Source: an uncultured Saprospiraceae bacterium
GTDB taxonomy: Bacteria; Bacteroidota; Bacteroidia; Chitinophagales; Saprospiraceae
Direction of reading: 5' to 3'
Length of the DNA stretch: 45,271 nucleotides
Assembly (NCBI GenBank): GCA_937924035.1
Contig: CALDTK010000092.1
Span: 1-45,271 of the forward strand
Position numbers and translations under genes: made by a program. Of the stretch, positions 44,001 through 45,271 are shown one piece after another (positions within the stretch are counted from its first letter, which is position 1; the number at the start of each line of letters is the position of its first letter). The notes under the pieces are model-generated. The model was not told the DNA's origin. It did no database searches and saw only the letters and a list, made by a program, of their open reading frames with translations.

Positions 44001-44720
44001 CCAGGGGTATTGAATTGTGAAGGCCTGCCATATCCTCACGTCAATTATCCCTTATCATTTAAACCAGCTCCCGTTAACCCAAAAGTAGTGACTCATACGG
44101 AGACAGCTGCTGTCGTTGAGTGGAATTTTGGACTAATGGATACTGTAGAAACTGATTTAGGTGTATCACGTCGATATAACCTTTCAGTAAGTGAGTTATC
44201 AGGCATAGTTGAAACTCCTATTGATGCAGACCTTCCAATGGTATTCTCGCCTACTGTTACAACGGGCACCTACCGCTTAGAGAGCTTAGATCCACAAAAG
44301 ACGTACAAAGTGACTATTGAGACGGTTGCTTCTCGTCCAGATCCAAATTGTAGTTATGCTGGCACTGGTGTGTCAGGTACAGTAATTATCTCTCCACTTT
44401 TACCCCCTGACGGAAATGGAGGAGGAGACTCTGGTAGACAGAGCGCAAACGGTACACCTTCTGCAGGTAGTCATATTGCCTACCAAGAATGGACGCTCGC
44501 ACCTAACCCTGCTTCTGAACTATTAAATTTGACGTTCCCCGAAGGTACCTCCGCAATCGTAATCTTCAATGTAAACGGTGTGGAAGTAGTCCGTCAACAG
44601 ATTAACTCCGATCAGTTACTTGGGAAAGTTGATGTAAGTCAACTTCCACCTGGTATGTATGCCGTTGGTATTCAGCATCAAAGGGGGGTTTCTAAAAAGT
44701 GGCTCTTTGTAGGGAGATAG
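41037..44720 (+). CDS. Large T9SS-secreted glycosidase-like protein with Fn3 domains
   Basis: 1227 residues. The signal peptide (about 1-38, ending LPAQ) includes the residues encoded by the heptamer repeat. Residues about 45-650 resemble a GH-A clan (TIM barrel) enzyme: TWIENQNEPDRWW (Glu287, the acid/base pattern Asn-Glu-Pro) and FFISEFGYDSED (Glu470, the nucleophile pattern). I cannot place it in a numbered family. A fibronectin III domain follows at about 739-830 (VRVSWNHSGSTVGYAFNVYA), then a discoidin-like carbohydrate-binding part at about 870-985 (ITIDFGDPQRIDAIYLFD, GSIGEWSQLRFRK), another Fn3 (about 1010-1115), and a T9SS type A domain (WTLAPNPASELLNL, LPPGMYAVGI). It is expected on the surface or secreted, acting on an unknown polysaccharide. 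Confidence 0.8.
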   Translation: MHLIPFFHLSSFIFHLSKCSKALVFSICCLLLGTSLPAQVTMSELIGVNSRGKDPQIPQQKFNHIREYHSWPIFAGYDDDLQANETEGKINLQPAYDFGVNFDDYYSGLSNQAMPVIQSNAPEHSGMTRYPSKFPQAANRKPYFHPNFAGTTPIIDSFPIIIATCPDPDDPSQTLSNCLDGWELNQPIDWNTFGTSYAGQSAPKVSLRAPDFWRRVLMRAFTVSDDTWQQDPRNYAAHSEAMTLHAIRYGSNVYSGTHPYSALYDARSNQPLISGQGTVTWIENQNEPDRWWRDEDDLLETPSAIWQSLPEYMAAMTSADFDGHGSGMKVNSTNNALGIKNVDAGLRLALPGLSNFRSQYTVDMLEWFVQNRVTGQFGFQDGRQLPFDAFNFHHYANITNPTAESSWLTNVANQYSSGTDLNTTSPDGRSPEHENLKQQLEWSMREVTRGAATVGVDKDEYLSKEFFISEFGYDSEDDNEGAGSSPYDVPGNGRQQRWLYHGQWYVRSFLEISAARYIPSEDGYYTDPNNNNVDATYSSITEPFVFTQAHSYELKDDPGRGTGTGQFQTCGLLYQTPDDQYTPKTAWYFVQGLRNVIGNYTFVKELDVTYTAGNGVPNGLDLRAYLYEDDVNFPNDMMRGRYRIAWWLAGENLDEYELENVLISDPDGSGIFGGIPGDFTAGAFELSTRSEIPQRRSYPGALTITSNAWEYSELPVSETPRFLIPESVVPPTFPTVSNIKMKSACCGGVRVSWNHSGSTVGYAFNVYAVPTSLVLLDPNNFGIVDPLAVQVATGISGNSAFITRLTPGTEYYFYVVPVTSPGGQIAGGVGISPTIGSYASAGYIVGDCASSCFLPVSPSMIAGNSNASTQQGQAIFSTYTSSFTSCNDLDDDAASAGTWGANAPAWITIDFGDPQRIDAIYLFDASGIGNLIIEGKYCDCSSDWTPLTTYRTAQYNSWAELGSIGEWSQLRFRKQDGATIGPVRFCGEPGVLNCEGLPYPHVNYPLSFKPAPVNPKVVTHTETAAVVEWNFGLMDTVETDLGVSRRYNLSVSELSGIVETPIDADLPMVFSPTVTTGTYRLESLDPQKTYKVTIETVASRPDPNCSYAGTGVSGTVIISPLLPPDGNGGGDSGRQSANGTPSAGSHIAYQEWTLAPNPASELLNLTFPEGTSAIVIFNVNGVEVVRQQINSDQLLGKVDVSQLPPGMYAVGIQHQRGVSKKWLFVGR
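41054..41087. repeat. Heptanucleotide tandem repeat (CTTTCAT, nearly 5 copies)
   Basis: CTTTCAT is repeated four times and a fifth time as CTTTCA, directly inside the first codons of the 1227-residue gene (residues about 6-17). It lies upstream of the divergent LRR gene, where on the minus strand every unit reads ATGAAAG and offers a start codon. As 7 is not a multiple of 3, gaining or losing one unit shifts the frame of the rightward gene. Confidence 0.9.
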
Positions 44721-44749
44721 AATACCAATTCATTACTTCAAATTAAATA

Positions 44750-44788
44750 GGATAGGCAACTGCTAAAACGCAATTGTCTATCCTTTTT
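44750..44788 (+). terminator. Intrinsic terminator after the glycosidase-like gene
   Basis: GGATAG (44750-44755) pairs with CTATCC (44778-44783). The stem continues with one G-T pair and one mismatch to GCAACTGC/GCAATTGT. Five T follow. Confidence 0.85.
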
Positions 44789-44800
44789 ATTTAATCCAAA

Positions 44801-44845
44801 AACAACAAAAGCTCACCCGCGCGATGCGAATGAGCTTTTGCTGTT
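44801..44845 (-). terminator. Intrinsic terminator for rfbA
   Basis: CAAAAGCTCA (44806-44815) and TGAGCTTTTG (44831-44840) are exact complements. Read leftward the stem is followed by TTGTTTTTGG. It lies 33 bases beyond the rfbA stop. Confidence 0.82.
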
Positions 44846-44852
44846 GTTTGAA

Positions 44853-44866
44853 GTTTTGGCGAAAGC
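44853..44866 (+). repeat. Dispersed 14-mer, exact, plus orientation
   Basis: Between the rfbA stop (44873) and its terminator hairpin, so it is within the 3' untranslated part of that gene. Confidence 0.85.
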
Positions 44867-44872
44867 CGAAGC

Positions 44873-45271
44873 CTAGCTCTTCTTCATTTCCAACAAGCCT
44901 AGCAGATACTCTCCGTATCCACTCTTGATGAACTTGTGTCCAAGCTTTTCAAGCTGTACATCGTCGATGAAGCCTTCTTCCCAAGCTACTTCCTCGATAC
45001 AACCAATCTTGAGGCCTTGGCGCTCTTCGATCGTTTCGATGAAACTTCCCGCTTGAAGCAAACTAGCATGTGTACCCGTATCGAGCCATGCAACGCCACG
45101 GCCGAGAACGCCCACTTTGAGCTTGCCGTCAGCGAGGTACTGCTTGTTGACATCTGTAATCTCATACTCGCCACGAGGGCTAGGCTTAAGATCACGTGCG
45201 ATTTGGATGACGCTGTTGTCGTAGAAATAGAGACCTGGAACGGCGTAGTTGCTCTTCGGCTTCTCTGGCTT
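44873..45271 (-). CDS. rfbA: Glucose-1-phosphate thymidylyltransferase, C-terminal part, cut by the window edge
   Basis: 132 residues in frame to the end of the window, without a start, so the N-terminal half is outside. RfbA (RmlA) makes dTDP-glucose from glucose-1-phosphate and dTTP, the first step to dTDP-rhamnose and other deoxysugars of surface glycans. The blocks [35 protein letters not shown] (with the catalytic-region Glu/Asp), [19 protein letters not shown] and [18 protein letters not shown] are all standard for the family, and the C-terminal helix fits the long (RfbA) form. It would share substrate supply with the rest of a dTDP-sugar operon to the right. Confidence 0.95.
   Translation of the reverse strand, partial: KPEKPKSNYAVPGLYFYDNSVIQIARDLKPSPRGEYEITDVNKQYLADGKLKVGVLGRGVAWLDTGTHASLLQAGSFIETIEERQGLKIGCIEEVAWEEGFIDDVQLEKLGHKFIKSGYGEYLLGLLEMKKS

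Noticed and set aside
3676-44866. The 14-mer as a protein-level motif (for example Val-Leu-Ala-Lys-Ala)
   Set aside because: Copies inside genes occur in several reading frames and on both strands, and nearly half of the exact copies are outside genes, so a peptide motif cannot explain it.
3676-44866. The 14-mer as a CRISPR repeat or a transposon end
   Set aside because: Copies are single, thousands of bases apart with no regular spacing, have no flanking duplications and enclose ordinary housekeeping genes.

Overview
The window comes from a member of the Bacteroidota, most likely a marine Saprospiraceae/Lewinella-type bacterium. The evidence is family-level. There are several secreted proteins, three of which end in type IX secretion (Por/T9SS type A) C-terminal domains (12967, 38608 and 41037). 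There are several families largely confined to this phylum (DUF5606, DUF4270, DUF4286, DUF4290, and the short GT5-only glycogen/starch synthase). The single tRNA carries a textbook Bacteroidota promoter (TTG, 19 bp, TACTTTTG). There are no integrases, transposases, phage genes or CRISPR arrays. This is a mostly chromosomal, housekeeping region with some surface-protein genes.

Layout. 1-9100: a 5'-truncated unknown gene, a frameshifted TM2-domain gene, a secreted Fn3/adhesin-type protein, a long gene-poor stretch with inverted repeats, DUF5606, azoreductase, an M28 peptidase, a membrane-anchored GH3 glucosidase, then a gene-free, strongly structured stretch (about 8486-8750) that looks like an unrecognised RNA. 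9100-21100: an orphan secreted protein, htpG, a lipoprotein with a sorting-domain-like C-terminus, L-serine dehydratase, a class III aminotransferase, a GH25 lipoprotein, the ligase-associated DEXH helicase with its PdeM phosphoesterase partner, and a YegP-like protein. 21100-32300: an AsmA-like giant, tRNA-Val(TAC), an AI-2E transporter, then a leftward cell-envelope precursor block (glmS, DUF4290, murA, DUF4286) preceded by the DUF4270 lipoprotein and the GT5 protein. 32500-38600: panC, panD, a flippase-like membrane protein and rfaE2 running rightward, then rsmG and a second flippase-like protein leftward, and a VWA protein. 38600-45271: two divergent T9SS cargo genes (a leucine-rich-repeat protein and a 1227-residue glycosidase-like protein) whose 5' ends meet at a heptanucleotide repeat, and the 3' part of rfbA.

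Most unusual signal. A 14-mer, GTTTTGGCGAAAGC, occurs 11 times exactly and at least 8 more times with one mismatch. It is on both strands, inside genes in different reading frames, and between genes. Chance expectation for exact copies in 45 kb is well below 0.001. One pair is inverted, forming a 15-bp stem directly after glmS. This pattern resembles the DNA uptake sequences of Neisseria and Pasteurellaceae, or other genome-wide iterated signals such as HIP1. I know of no described counterpart in this group. The structured RNA candidate at 8486-8750 and the heptamer repeat at 41054-41087 are the next most interesting items.

Genes that act together: glmS and murA both feed UDP-GlcNAc and peptidoglycan synthesis. 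panC and panD give pantothenate. rfaE2 (ADP-heptose) and rfbA (dTDP-sugars) feed surface glycans. The helicase and PdeM belong to a conserved DNA-repair gene set whose ligase and exonuclease are not in this window.
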